Source: Bacillota bacterium
Lineage (GTDB): Bacteria; Bacillota; Clostridia; DSM-8532
Assembly (NCBI GenBank): GCA_023459915.1
Contig: JAEWSN010000119.1
Coordinates: forward strand, 1 to 10,649
Length of the DNA: 10,649 nucleotides
Direction of reading: 5' to 3'
Below are positions 1 to 6,863 of the stretch, one piece after another. The position numbers were made by a program, and so were the translations under genes. Positions within the stretch are counted from its first letter, which is position 1. Each line of letters opens with the position of its first letter. Below the pieces are notes generated by a model. That model did not search any database and was not told the DNA's origin. It was given only the letters and a program-made list of their open reading frames with translations.

Positions 1-14
1 ATAGGAGGACAACC

Positions 15-1112
15 ATGAACTGGCAATATCGGATGCCTGTCCGCGTCATTGGCGGACGGGGGTGTCTATTGCGTGAAAGCGCACTGATAGCAGATTTAGG
101 GAAACGCGCCCTGGTGGTGACCGGCAAAAGCTCCGCGCGTCGCTGCGGTGCATTGGCGGACGTGGAGGCTGCCTTGACCTCCATCGGGATTTCCTGGGTG
201 CTTTTCGACGAGGTGGAGCCCAATCCTTCCATTGAAACCGTACGCCGGGCCGCAGAACTGGCGCGACTCGAATCCGTGGACGTCATCCTCGGCATAGGCG
301 GCGGTTCTCCGCTCGATGCCGCCAAGGCCATCGCGGTACTGGCCACGAACGCGCTGACAGACGACGACCTGTTCGCCGGGCCCTGGCCGAACGCGCCGTT
401 GCCCATCGTTGCCATTCCCACCACCTCGGGCACGGGCAGCGAGGTCACGCCATATGCCATCCTGACGGATCATGCCCTGAAGATGAAACGCAACCTTTCC
501 GGACCCGCACTGTTCCCACAGCTGGCGTATTGTGACGCCGGCTATACGGACTCGCTGCCGGCCGATGTCACCAACAACACCGCCGTCGATGCGCTGTCCC
601 ACGCACTGGAAGGGTTTCTGAGCGTGAAGTCCCAGCCGATGAGCGACGCGATTGCCCGGGAATCCCTCGCCATCGTCGGCGACGCCCTGCGCCGGCTCAC
701 GACGGAAAGTCCCACCCCCGCCCTTCGCGACCGGCTGATGCTTGGTTCCACCCTGGCCGGCATGGTCATCACCCATACCGGCACCACGGCGCTGCACGCC
801 ATGGGCTACGCGCTGACCATCTTCCGAAATGTCGATCACGGCCGTGCCAACGGCCTTTTGATGGCGCCGTATCTGCAGTTTGTCGCCCAGGCGGCACCGG
901 ACCGCATGCAGGAAGCGCTGGATGCCATGGGCTTCCGCGACATTCCCGCGCTGGCGCGTGTGCTGCACATGCTGCTGGGATCGGAGATACGCCTGTCCGC
1001 GGAGGAAATCCGCGACTTCGCGGCAATCACCGTGAAGGTGCGGAACCTGCCGAACACGCTGCGCGTGCCCACCGAATCGGATCTGGCCGAACTGTTCGGC
1101 ACGTTGGCCTGA
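15..1112 (+). CDS. Iron-containing (group III) alcohol dehydrogenase
   Basis: A 365-residue NAD(P)-dependent, metal-dependent oxidoreductase of the cytoplasm that should interconvert an alcohol and its aldehyde or ketone; the substrate cannot be read from the sequence. The N-terminal nucleotide-binding part carries GGGSPLDAAK (residues 95-104) and the family signature TTSGTGSEVT (136-145). The all-helical C-terminal part carries the four expected metal ligands: Asp192 and His196 in VDALSHALEG, His261 in ALHAMGY and His275 in DHGRANG. The length is a little short of the usual 380-390, with no visible break. The start is fixed by AGGAGG at 3-8, six bases before the ATG. The promoter, if separate, lies outside the window. 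A gap of 87 bases follows before the next gene, which seems to be a separate unit. The family is certain; the physiological role (fermentative alcohol, diol or butanol formation) is open. Confidence 0.95.
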   Translation: MNWQYRMPVRVIGGRGCLLRESALIADLGKRALVVTGKSSARRCGALADVEAALTSIGISWVLFDEVEPNPSIETVRRAAELARLESVDVILGIGGGSPLDAAKAIAVLATNALTDDDLFAGPWPNAPLPIVAIPTTSGTGSEVTPYAILTDHALKMKRNLSGPALFPQLAYCDAGYTDSLPADVTNNTAVDALSHALEGFLSVKSQPMSDAIARESLAIVGDALRRLTTESPTPALRDRLMLGSTLAGMVITHTGTTALHAMGYALTIFRNVDHGRANGLLMAPYLQFVAQAAPDRMQEALDAMGFRDIPALARVLHMLLGSEIRLSAEEIRDFAAITVKVRNLPNTLRVPTESDLAELFGTLA

Positions 1113-1147
1113 ATCCATCCGGGGGACTCCATTTGTCACTTCGTCGC

Positions 1148-1184
1148 TTTTCCCCGCTGACAATCTCATGTATGCTGGGGAAAA
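1148..1184 (+). promoter_or_regulatory. 8-bp inverted repeat just upstream of a ribosome binding site
   Basis: TTTTCCCC (1148-1155) and GGGGAAAA (1177-1184) are perfect complements 21 bases apart, and the right arm abuts the Shine-Dalgarno sequence GGAGG (1185-1189) of the next gene. TATGCT (1171-1176) resembles a -10 box, but the matching -35 position (TTTTCC, 17 bases upstream) is poor. The repeat could be an operator over a promoter or an mRNA hairpin next to the ribosome binding site. Function is inferred from position only. Confidence 0.3.
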
Positions 1185-1199
1185 GGAGGCTTGTCATCA

Positions 1200-1490
1200 A
1201 TGGAAAAGTTACGCGCGTTGGCGCCCCGCCTCTCCCAACTCCTGTTTTATGCCGGTGCGGCCACCGGTGTTTTTGCCTTGATTCGCACCTGGCTGCTCAA
1301 TCGCAATCTGCCGGAAGGCGTGTGTCCCATCGACACCAACCGGCCGCTGCTGTATGTTGCGCTGGGGATGCTGGCTGCCTCGCTCCTGCTCGATGTTGTC
1401 TTTCCGCGGCCAAAAGCCACGCAACCCACCAAAGGCGAACCAGAAACACAAAACTCGGAAACACAAGATCCGGAACAGCCGCACAAGTAA
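1200..1490 (+). CDS. Small two-helix membrane protein of unknown function
   Basis: A 96-residue protein that I do not recognise. Two hydrophobic stretches (about residues 13-33 and 50-68) should cross the membrane. They are joined by a short loop containing Cys42 and followed by a polar tail of about 25 residues rich in Gln, Glu, Thr and Pro. With positive residues at the N-terminus, both ends are probably cytoplasmic. The ATG at 1200 is preferred over the in-frame TTG at 1191 because GGAGG (1185-1189) lies 10 bases from the ATG but only one base from the TTG. The next gene begins 54 bases downstream in the same direction with no terminator between them, so the two are probably co-transcribed and may work together at the membrane. 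Confidence 0.75.
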   Translation: MEKLRALAPRLSQLLFYAGAATGVFALIRTWLLNRNLPEGVCPIDTNRPLLYVALGMLAASLLLDVVFPRPKATQPTKGEPETQNSETQDPEQPHK

Positions 1491-1544
1491 GCACACGATA
1501 AACCGCACAAACCGCCATATGGCAACGCAAGGAGCAACGCCGGC

Positions 1545-2108
1545 ATGACAGGAAAAAGGCCGAAGACCATTGGGTGGGCGACAGCCCTTGTTGTCGTGGT
1601 CCTCGTCTCTCTTGTCCTTATGGGAGGGTGCGGCGCGTCACGACCTGCCAATCCTGCTTCCCCCAGTCTTCCTGCCACCGTGGCGACATCTTCCGGGATA
1701 CCCGAACCGGTGGAGCCCATCGCTGTTTCCACAGCACCTGCGGATACAGCCCAAAGCATGCCTCTTGAGGCCTCCCCGAAAGCACTCACAGACGGGGTTC
1801 CCGGCAACGGCACCGGTCTTCCCGAGACGGCGGATGCCTCCGAAGACACCGCCCAACAGGAAAAGGCGGTGGCCCCTCCACCACAGCAAGCGGCGCGCAC
1901 ACCACGCGGGCGGCAGGATGTCCGCGCGGTGTACCTCACCAGCTGGACTGCCGGCAACAATCTCGACGCTTTCCTCGATCTCCTCGACACAACGGAGCTC
2001 AACGCCGTGGTCATCGACATCCGGGAAGGCGACGGCTGGATATTTTGGAACGCCGGCAATACCTATGCCCTTGGCGCATTCATGAAAGCAGATGAGAAAA
2101 CGCCGTGA
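1545..2108 (+). CDS. Lipoprotein with the start of a DUF4015-type putative glycoside hydrolase domain; probably 3'-truncated
   Basis: A 187-residue product. A basic N-terminus and a hydrophobic segment lead to LMGGC, so Cys29 is a likely lipidation site and the protein should be anchored outside the membrane. Residues 30-122 are a low-complexity linker rich in Pro, Ala, Ser and Thr. From about residue 126, RAVYLTSWTAG followed by TELNAVVIDIREGDG matches my memory of the opening of DUF4015 (putative glycoside hydrolase, a TIM-barrel-like domain of roughly 300 residues). Only about 60 residues of it are present. The last codons (DEKTP and TGA) are the left arm of the terminator at 2096-2129, so the rest of the domain has probably been lost by deletion or rearrangement. 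AAGGAG (1529-1534) supports the ATG at 1545. If translated, the product is unlikely to fold as an enzyme. The domain assignment is from memory and moderately sure. Confidence 0.7.
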   Translation: MTGKRPKTIGWATALVVVVLVSLVLMGGCGASRPANPASPSLPATVATSSGIPEPVEPIAVSTAPADTAQSMPLEASPKALTDGVPGNGTGLPETADASEDTAQQEKAVAPPPQQAARTPRGRQDVRAVYLTSWTAGNNLDAFLDLLDTTELNAVVIDIREGDGWIFWNAGNTYALGAFMKADEKTP

Positions 2109-2129
2109 CCCATTGGCCACGGCGTTTTC
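2096..2129. terminator. Bidirectional intrinsic terminator between convergent genes
   Basis: A perfect 12-bp stem, GAAAACGCCGTG (2096-2107) and CACGGCGTTTTC (2118-2129), with a 10-base loop. The A and T runs form the outer part of the stem, so each strand ends in GCGTTTTC. It lies 26 bases past the trpB stop on the minus strand and contains the stop codon of the plus-strand lipoprotein gene, so it can end both transcripts. Confidence 0.8.
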
Positions 2130-2154
2130 ATGTCTGTTGCGATTGCCCGGGCTA

Positions 2155-3381
2155 TTACGCGTTCAGGCGATCCCCGTAGTGTTCCAGCACAAAATCCAGA
2201 TCCTTGTCGCCACGGCCGGAGCAGTTGACCAGGATGGAGCCGGTCCCCATCTCCTTGGCGAGCTTCATGGCATAGGCCACGGCGTGCGCGCTTTCAAGCG
2301 CGGGAATGATGCCTTCCATCCTGGACAGGGTGAAGAACGCGTCAATGGCCTCGTCGTCCGTGGCGGTCTTGTAGTTGACACGGCCGAGCTTGTGCAGATA
2401 GGCGTGTTCCGGGCCCACAGAAGGGTAATCCAGGCCACTGGCCACGGAATACACAGGCTCGGGCTCTCCCTTCGCATTCTGCAGCATGAGGGAATTGAAG
2501 CCGTGCATCACGCCTTCGGTGCCATAGGTGATGCTCGCGGCGTGCTCGCCGATTTTGGTGCCGACGCCGAGCGGCTCCACACCGTAGATTTTCACGGGAT
2601 CCGCCAGGAACGGCGTGAAGATGCCGGCCGCGTTGGAACCGCCGCCCACACAGGCCACCAGGGCATCCGGCAGGTTGCCTGTCATCTCCAGGAACTGCGC
2701 GCGGGCTTCCACGCCGACCACTGTCTGGAAATCGCGCACCATCAGCGGGAACGGATGCGGGCCCACCACGGAGCCGATGCAGTACATGGCGGTGTCGTAC
2801 TCGCCCATGTAGGCTTCAAATGCGGCGTCCACCGCTTCCTTCAATGTTTTCAGGCCATGGGAGACAGGCACGACCCTGGCGCCCAGCAGCTTCATGCGGG
2901 CCACGTTCGGTGCCTGCTTCGCGATGTCCACCTCGCCCATGTAAATGTCGCACTCCATGCCGAAGAAGGCCGCCGCGGTGGCCAGGGCCACACCATGCTG
3001 GCCGGCGCCGGTCTCGGCAATGATCTTCTTCTTGCCCAGGTACTGGGCCAGCAGGGCTTCGCCCATGCAATGGTTGAGCTTGTGCGCGCCGGTATGGTTC
3101 AAATCCTCACGCTTGAGGTAAATCTGGACGTTTCCGATGGCGTTCGAAAGCCGTTCGCAATGATAGGTCGGCGTGGGACGGCCCTGGAACTCCTTGCGGA
3201 TGCGCCGCAGCTCACTGATGAACTTTGAGCTCTGGCAGATGGTCTGGTATGCGGTGGAAATCCGCTCGAACTCCGCCACGAGCTGCGGCGGAATATACGC
3301 GCCGCCATAGGTGCCGAAATACCCTTCGGCGTTCGGGGTTGTCTTGCGATACACGGCGAAATCCACATCCTGCTTCAACAT
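2155..3381 (-). CDS. trpB: Tryptophan synthase beta chain
   Basis: A 408-residue PLP enzyme of the cytoplasm that joins indole and L-serine to give L-tryptophan. Lys101 in HTGAHKLNH is the expected PLP Schiff-base lysine. Glu123 in AETGAGQHG is the catalytic acid, GGGSNA (246-251) holds the cofactor phosphate, and the SGRGDKD motif (388-394) is near the C-terminus. The HKLNH sequence differs from the HKINN of the common trp-operon form and fits stand-alone TrpB variants (from memory). No trpA or other trp gene is in the window, so it may use indole from elsewhere or partner with a TrpA encoded elsewhere. The start at 3381 is chosen because AAGGAGGAC lies just upstream. An open frame extends back to 3558, but that stretch runs through the T-box terminator. 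Expression is governed by the T-box leader and promoter upstream; the terminator at 2096-2129 ends the transcript. Confidence 0.96.
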   Translation of the reverse strand: MLKQDVDFAVYRKTTPNAEGYFGTYGGAYIPPQLVAEFERISTAYQTICQSSKFISELRRIRKEFQGRPTPTYHCERLSNAIGNVQIYLKREDLNHTGAHKLNHCMGEALLAQYLGKKKIIAETGAGQHGVALATAAAFFGMECDIYMGEVDIAKQAPNVARMKLLGARVVPVSHGLKTLKEAVDAAFEAYMGEYDTAMYCIGSVVGPHPFPLMVRDFQTVVGVEARAQFLEMTGNLPDALVACVGGGSNAAGIFTPFLADPVKIYGVEPLGVGTKIGEHAASITYGTEGVMHGFNSLMLQNAKGEPEPVYSVASGLDYPSVGPEHAYLHKLGRVNYKTATDDEAIDAFFTLSRMEGIIPALESAHAVAYAMKLAKEMGTGSILVNCSGRGDKDLDFVLEHYGDRLNA

Positions 3382-3504
3382 GTTTTTGTCCTCCTTCATG
3401 TTCTTGTCTGTTCCCCTTCGGGACGTCTCAAGTTCTTGCCGGGTCTGTCCTGTTGCAGGTTGTGTGGTTCCCCATGCATCCCCGTTCCATCCGAAAACGC
3501 ATGC

Positions 3505-3540
3505 AAAAACGCCTGCCCCTTGTGCACAAGGGACAGGCGT
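3505..3540 (-). terminator. Terminator of the T-box leader
   Basis: On the minus strand, ACGCCTGTCCCTTGTG (3540-3525) pairs with 3524-3509 over 16 positions, 15 Watson-Crick and one G-U, and is followed by TTTTT. It begins nine bases after the T-box sequence, so the competing antiterminator can take over its 5' arm. It also blocks transcripts reading through from the efflux genes. Confidence 0.9.
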
Positions 3541-3791
3541 CAAAACCTGTGGTACCACCCAAATTGGTCTGTGTCCGCCAATGCGGCCACATCACCCACT
3601 CTCTCCATGCACCTGCATGCACGCTTCCTTGGTAACGGGTGAAGATCCCGTTGGTGACTATTCCCGAAAAACGGTTTCGTCCCACCCTCGGCAGTCCATT
3701 CCATCCGTCCCTGCCTGCCGCAATTGCACCGCCTGCGGCTCTCTGGGAAGTGGTTGACAGATGTACTCGTCTGCGTCATCGGTTTTGCTAT
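3505..3791 (-). promoter_or_regulatory. T-box riboswitch, tryptophan specificity, upstream of trpB
   Basis: A leader RNA that senses the charging of tRNA-Trp. Read on the minus strand, it starts near 3791. It shows the conserved GACGCAGACGAGTA of Stem I (supplying the AGTA half of the loop E motif), then AGAGAGCCGC, GGTG and GCGGC of the AG bulge and distal helix. Next comes GGAATGGAC, in which TGG (3698-3696) follows GAA as expected for the specifier codon. A second TGG lies five bases upstream (3703-3701). The T-box itself, GGGTGGTACCACAG (about 3560-3547), is next to the terminator. Uncharged tRNA-Trp should stabilise the antiterminator and let trpB be transcribed. The class is certain from the motifs. 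The tryptophan specifier is read by eye and agrees with the gene it controls. Confidence 0.93.
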
Positions 3792-3797
3792 GGCCCT

Positions 3798-3826
3798 ATG
3801 CTACCGCTAATCCTGGCGGCTGTCAA
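3798..3826 (-). promoter_or_regulatory. Sigma-A-type promoter for the trpB T-box transcript
   Basis: On the minus strand, a consensus -35 TTGACA (3826-3821), a 17-base spacer and a -10 TAGCAT (3803-3798) predict a start near 3791, at the beginning of the T-box leader. The -35 box and spacer overlap the last codons and stop of the RND gene, so trpB has its own promoter within the end of its upstream neighbour. Confidence 0.8.
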
Positions 3827-6800
3827 CAGGCAAATCGCGTGGTTCCCGTTTTTTCTCAAGCACGCTGAAGGTCACGGGAATGATGATGAGCGTGAGCAGC
3901 ATGGAGACCATCAGGCCGAACATCAGCGCAATGGCCAGCGGCTGGAAAAGCTCGCCGCCGGTCACCACCAGCGGAATCAGCCCGATGACCGTGGTCACCG
4001 TGGTGAGCAGGATGGGGCGGAACCGCTTGTCCACGGCGATGAGACAGGCCTCCTGGATGTGGATGCCCTCGCGCAGCTCCGCATTGATGAAATCGATGAG
4101 CACGATGGCGTTGTTGACCACCATGCCCAAAAGGCTCACCATGCCCAGCATGGCTGTAAAGGAAAGGGGCTGGCCAAAGATTTTCAGCCCGATGATGGAC
4201 CCGATGAGCGACAGCGGAATGGTGGCGAAAATGATGAACGGCTGCCGGAACGAGTTGAACTGCACCAGCAGAATCGCGAAAATGATGAGCAACGCGAAGA
4301 TGGAGAGGATGCCCATGTCGCCGAAATACTCCAGGATCTTCTCCCGCTCGCCCAGATACGAAACGCCGACCTCACCCAGATCGGTTGCCTCGAGCTCCTC
4401 CGCCAACCGGTTCTGCAGCTCCACCGCGCTGTACCCCGGCAGCACGTCGCTGGTGATGGAGACCGAGAGCTCCCGCTCATCACGCTTGATGACCGGTGTG
4501 CTGGTGGTGAGATGGATGTCCGCGATGTCCTTGAGCAGCACCTTGCTGCCGGTGGCGGACGACCGGATGGCCAGGTTCTCCAGCTGTTCCCGGGTCTCAA
4601 TGTCACTTTCCACGAGCACCGGCACCTCCCGGTCCTCATCCTTGAACACCGACGCCTGCGCGCCGCGCAGCGCGATGCCGGCCTCCTGCTGCACCTCGTA
4701 GAGGGTCAGACCCCGCATGGTGGCGCGCACCGCGTCGATGGCCAGCTCGAATTCCAGGATGTCCGCGCTGAGGTTGTCCTCGACATTCACCGTGCCGGGC
4801 ATGTCCGCCAACGCCGCACGCACCGTTGCCGTGGCGCCGGCAAGGGTTTCCATGTTGTCGCCCGTCAGCTTCACGGTGATTGGCGCACCGGTGGGATCGC
4901 CCTGCTCAAGCTCCTTGACGGTGACGCGCGCGTTGGGAATGCCGGCGTCAAACGCCTGCTGCAGATGGCTTACGAACCAGGTGTTGGTCTTGAAGCGGTC
5001 GCCCTTGTCCAGGTTGAGCTTGACCATGACCTGGGCATAATCCTTGGCCGCGTTGGCCGGGGCCAGCGTGGCGTAGAAGCGGGGCAGGCCGTCCCCGATG
5101 GCGGAGGTGTAGCCCACCACCTCGGGTTGCTGCGACAATATCTCCTCGATGTCCTGGATTACGGCTTCGGTTTCGTCGAGATGAATGGCGTTGTCGGCGG
5201 TGACATTCAGATATATCATGTCCGTGTCCGCCATGGGGAAAAACCGCAAGCCAAGGGTGGTTGCCAGCCCCAGCGCGCCAAAGAAAACCAGCACGGCCAT
5301 CAGCAGCGTCACACCGCGGCGGCGGAATGCCTGGCGGAGCAGACGTACAAAGATTTCCCGAATGCGATGGGCATGGGGCCGTTCCCTTGTGGGCTTGAGA
5401 AACAGATAGGCAAAGACCGGCAGTCCGAACACGGCCGCGATGTACGAGGCGGACAGGCTGATGATGACCACCGCCGGAATGCTGCGCACATAGTCGCCGG
5501 CCACCCCGCCCAACAGCAGCAACGGAAAATACGCGCCCACCGTGGTCAGCGTGGAGGTGAGCACGGGCACATAGACTTCCTTCACACCATTGCGGCAGGC
5601 ATCCAGCCTGGCCTCACCGGAATCGATCCGCACCTGGATGGCATCGTTGACCACCACCGCATTGTCCACCAGCATGCCCAGCGCGATGATGAGCCCCGCG
5701 ATGGAAATCTGGTGAATCTGGATGTTCAGCATGGCCATCGCCGAAAAGGTCAGCGCGATGGACAGGGGAATGGAAAGCGAGGTGATCAGCGCGTTGCGCA
5801 CCCCCATGCCAAGGAATACCGTGATGATGATGAGCACCAGCGCCTCAAGCAGGTTGATGATGAAACTGTTGACTGCCTGCTGCACGGTGTCCGGCTGATA
5901 CAGCACCTCATCAAAATACAAACTGGAGGGCAGTTCACGACGGTAGGCATCGACAACCGCCGACACCTCCCGTCCGATGGCCACCACATTCTCGTCGGAC
6001 TTGAAATACCCGGTCAGCAACACGGCATTGCGGCCGTTCTGCTTCACCCGCACATTCTCGTCCGCGTAATCCTCGTAAACCTGTGCCACATCCTTGAGCC
6101 GCAACATGCTGCCGTTCTCGGGCGACACCGTCAGGATGAGATTCTCCAAATCCTCCAGGGATTCCAGATCCCCCACGGGGGAAACGCCGATGACCTCTTC
6201 GCCGTTGTTCAGGCTGCCAAGCGGCAGGATGGCGTTCCGGGCCCCGATGACCTGCGCGACGTCGGAGAGCGACAGTCCCAGCCGGTTGAGCTTGCCGGTG
6301 TCCATCCGCACCCGGATGACCCGCTCCTGCCGGCCTGTAATCTCGAACCTGGCCACACCGTCCACACGGCCAAGCTCACGGCCCAGCTCCTCCGCCAGGT
6401 CGGAGAGCTCATCATAGCTGTATCCCTCCCCGCTCATGGCAATGATGATCCCTGCGGTATCCGTCAGGTTGGTGTTGATGTCCAGCGGCTGCATCTGGTC
6501 GGGCAGTTCCTTGGTGAGCGTGTCCGCCTTGGTGCGCAACGCGTCCCATGCCTTTTCGTAATCGGCATCGGCCTCGAGCTTCACAACCACGATTGCCGCG
6601 CTGTTGCGGCTGTAGGAGAGCACGGAGGTGAAGCCGGGCAGTTCGGCGACCATATCCTCCAGTTTTTCCGTGATCCGGCTGGTCATCTCCTCCGGAGAGG
6701 CGCCCGGCCAAACAGCGGTGATGCGCGCGTAGGGCGCCGTGATGTCCGGCGTTTCCTGCCTCGGCATCACGGCATAGTTGTAGACCCCGAGGATGAGCGC

Positions 6801-6863
6801 GACCACCATGAGAAACACCGTGGTCTTTCTGCCCCGGATGATGGCAGTGATGGATCGGATCAT
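3807..6863 (-). CDS. RND-family efflux permease (AcrB/HAE1-like)
   Basis: A 1018-residue proton-driven inner transporter that exports its substrate through a membrane fusion partner. It has the usual two-fold design: TM1 at about 14-33 followed by MPRQETPDI, a large extracytoplasmic domain (about 35-330), a bundle of helices (about 335-530), a second external domain, and a C-terminal bundle with GMVSLLGMVVNNAIVLIDF and RFRPILLTTVTTVIGLIPL. TM4 has GMLVDNAVVV: the first of the two proton-relay aspartates of AcrB is kept (Asp400) and the second is Asn401, a common variant in this family. The start ATG overlaps the stop of the upstream fusion-protein gene as ATGA, implying translational coupling. 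No TolC-like channel gene is present, as expected if the host has no outer membrane. Substrate unknown; drugs, lipids or metabolites are all possible. Confidence 0.95.
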   Translation of the reverse strand: MIRSITAIIRGRKTTVFLMVVALILGVYNYAVMPRQETPDITAPYARITAVWPGASPEEMTSRITEKLEDMVAELPGFTSVLSYSRNSAAIVVVKLEADADYEKAWDALRTKADTLTKELPDQMQPLDINTNLTDTAGIIIAMSGEGYSYDELSDLAEELGRELGRVDGVARFEITGRQERVIRVRMDTGKLNRLGLSLSDVAQVIGARNAILPLGSLNNGEEVIGVSPVGDLESLEDLENLILTVSPENGSMLRLKDVAQVYEDYADENVRVKQNGRNAVLLTGYFKSDENVVAIGREVSAVVDAYRRELPSSLYFDEVLYQPDTVQQAVNSFIINLLEALVLIIITVFLGMGVRNALITSLSIPLSIALTFSAMAMLNIQIHQISIAGLIIALGMLVDNAVVVNDAIQVRIDSGEARLDACRNGVKEVYVPVLTSTLTTVGAYFPLLLLGGVAGDYVRSIPAVVIISLSASYIAAVFGLPVFAYLFLKPTRERPHAHRIREIFVRLLRQAFRRRGVTLLMAVLVFFGALGLATTLGLRFFPMADTDMIYLNVTADNAIHLDETEAVIQDIEEILSQQPEVVGYTSAIGDGLPRFYATLAPANAAKDYAQVMVKLNLDKGDRFKTNTWFVSHLQQAFDAGIPNARVTVKELEQGDPTGAPITVKLTGDNMETLAGATATVRAALADMPGTVNVEDNLSADILEFELAIDAVRATMRGLTLYEVQQEAGIALRGAQASVFKDEDREVPVLVESDIETREQLENLAIRSSATGSKVLLKDIADIHLTTSTPVIKRDERELSVSITSDVLPGYSAVELQNRLAEELEATDLGEVGVSYLGEREKILEYFGDMGILSIFALLIIFAILLVQFNSFRQPFIIFATIPLSLIGSIIGLKIFGQPLSFTAMLGMVSLLGMVVNNAIVLIDFINAELREGIHIQEACLIAVDKRFRPILLTTVTTVIGLIPLVVTGGELFQPLAIALMFGLMVSMLLTLIIIPVTFSVLEKKREPRDLPVDSRQD

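Noticed and set aside
96..1169. Minus-strand open frame of 357 codons opposite the alcohol dehydrogenase
   Set aside because: The plus-strand dehydrogenase has every family motif; the antisense translation has none and arises from codon bias.
2092..3228. Plus-strand open frame of 378 codons opposite trpB
   Set aside because: It is a shadow of trpB, with no ribosome binding site and no recognisable motifs, and it begins inside the terminator.
3382..3558. N-terminal extension of trpB by 59 codons
   Set aside because: The stretch overlaps the T-box sequence and its terminator, and a strong AAGGAGGAC sits before the ATG at 3381.
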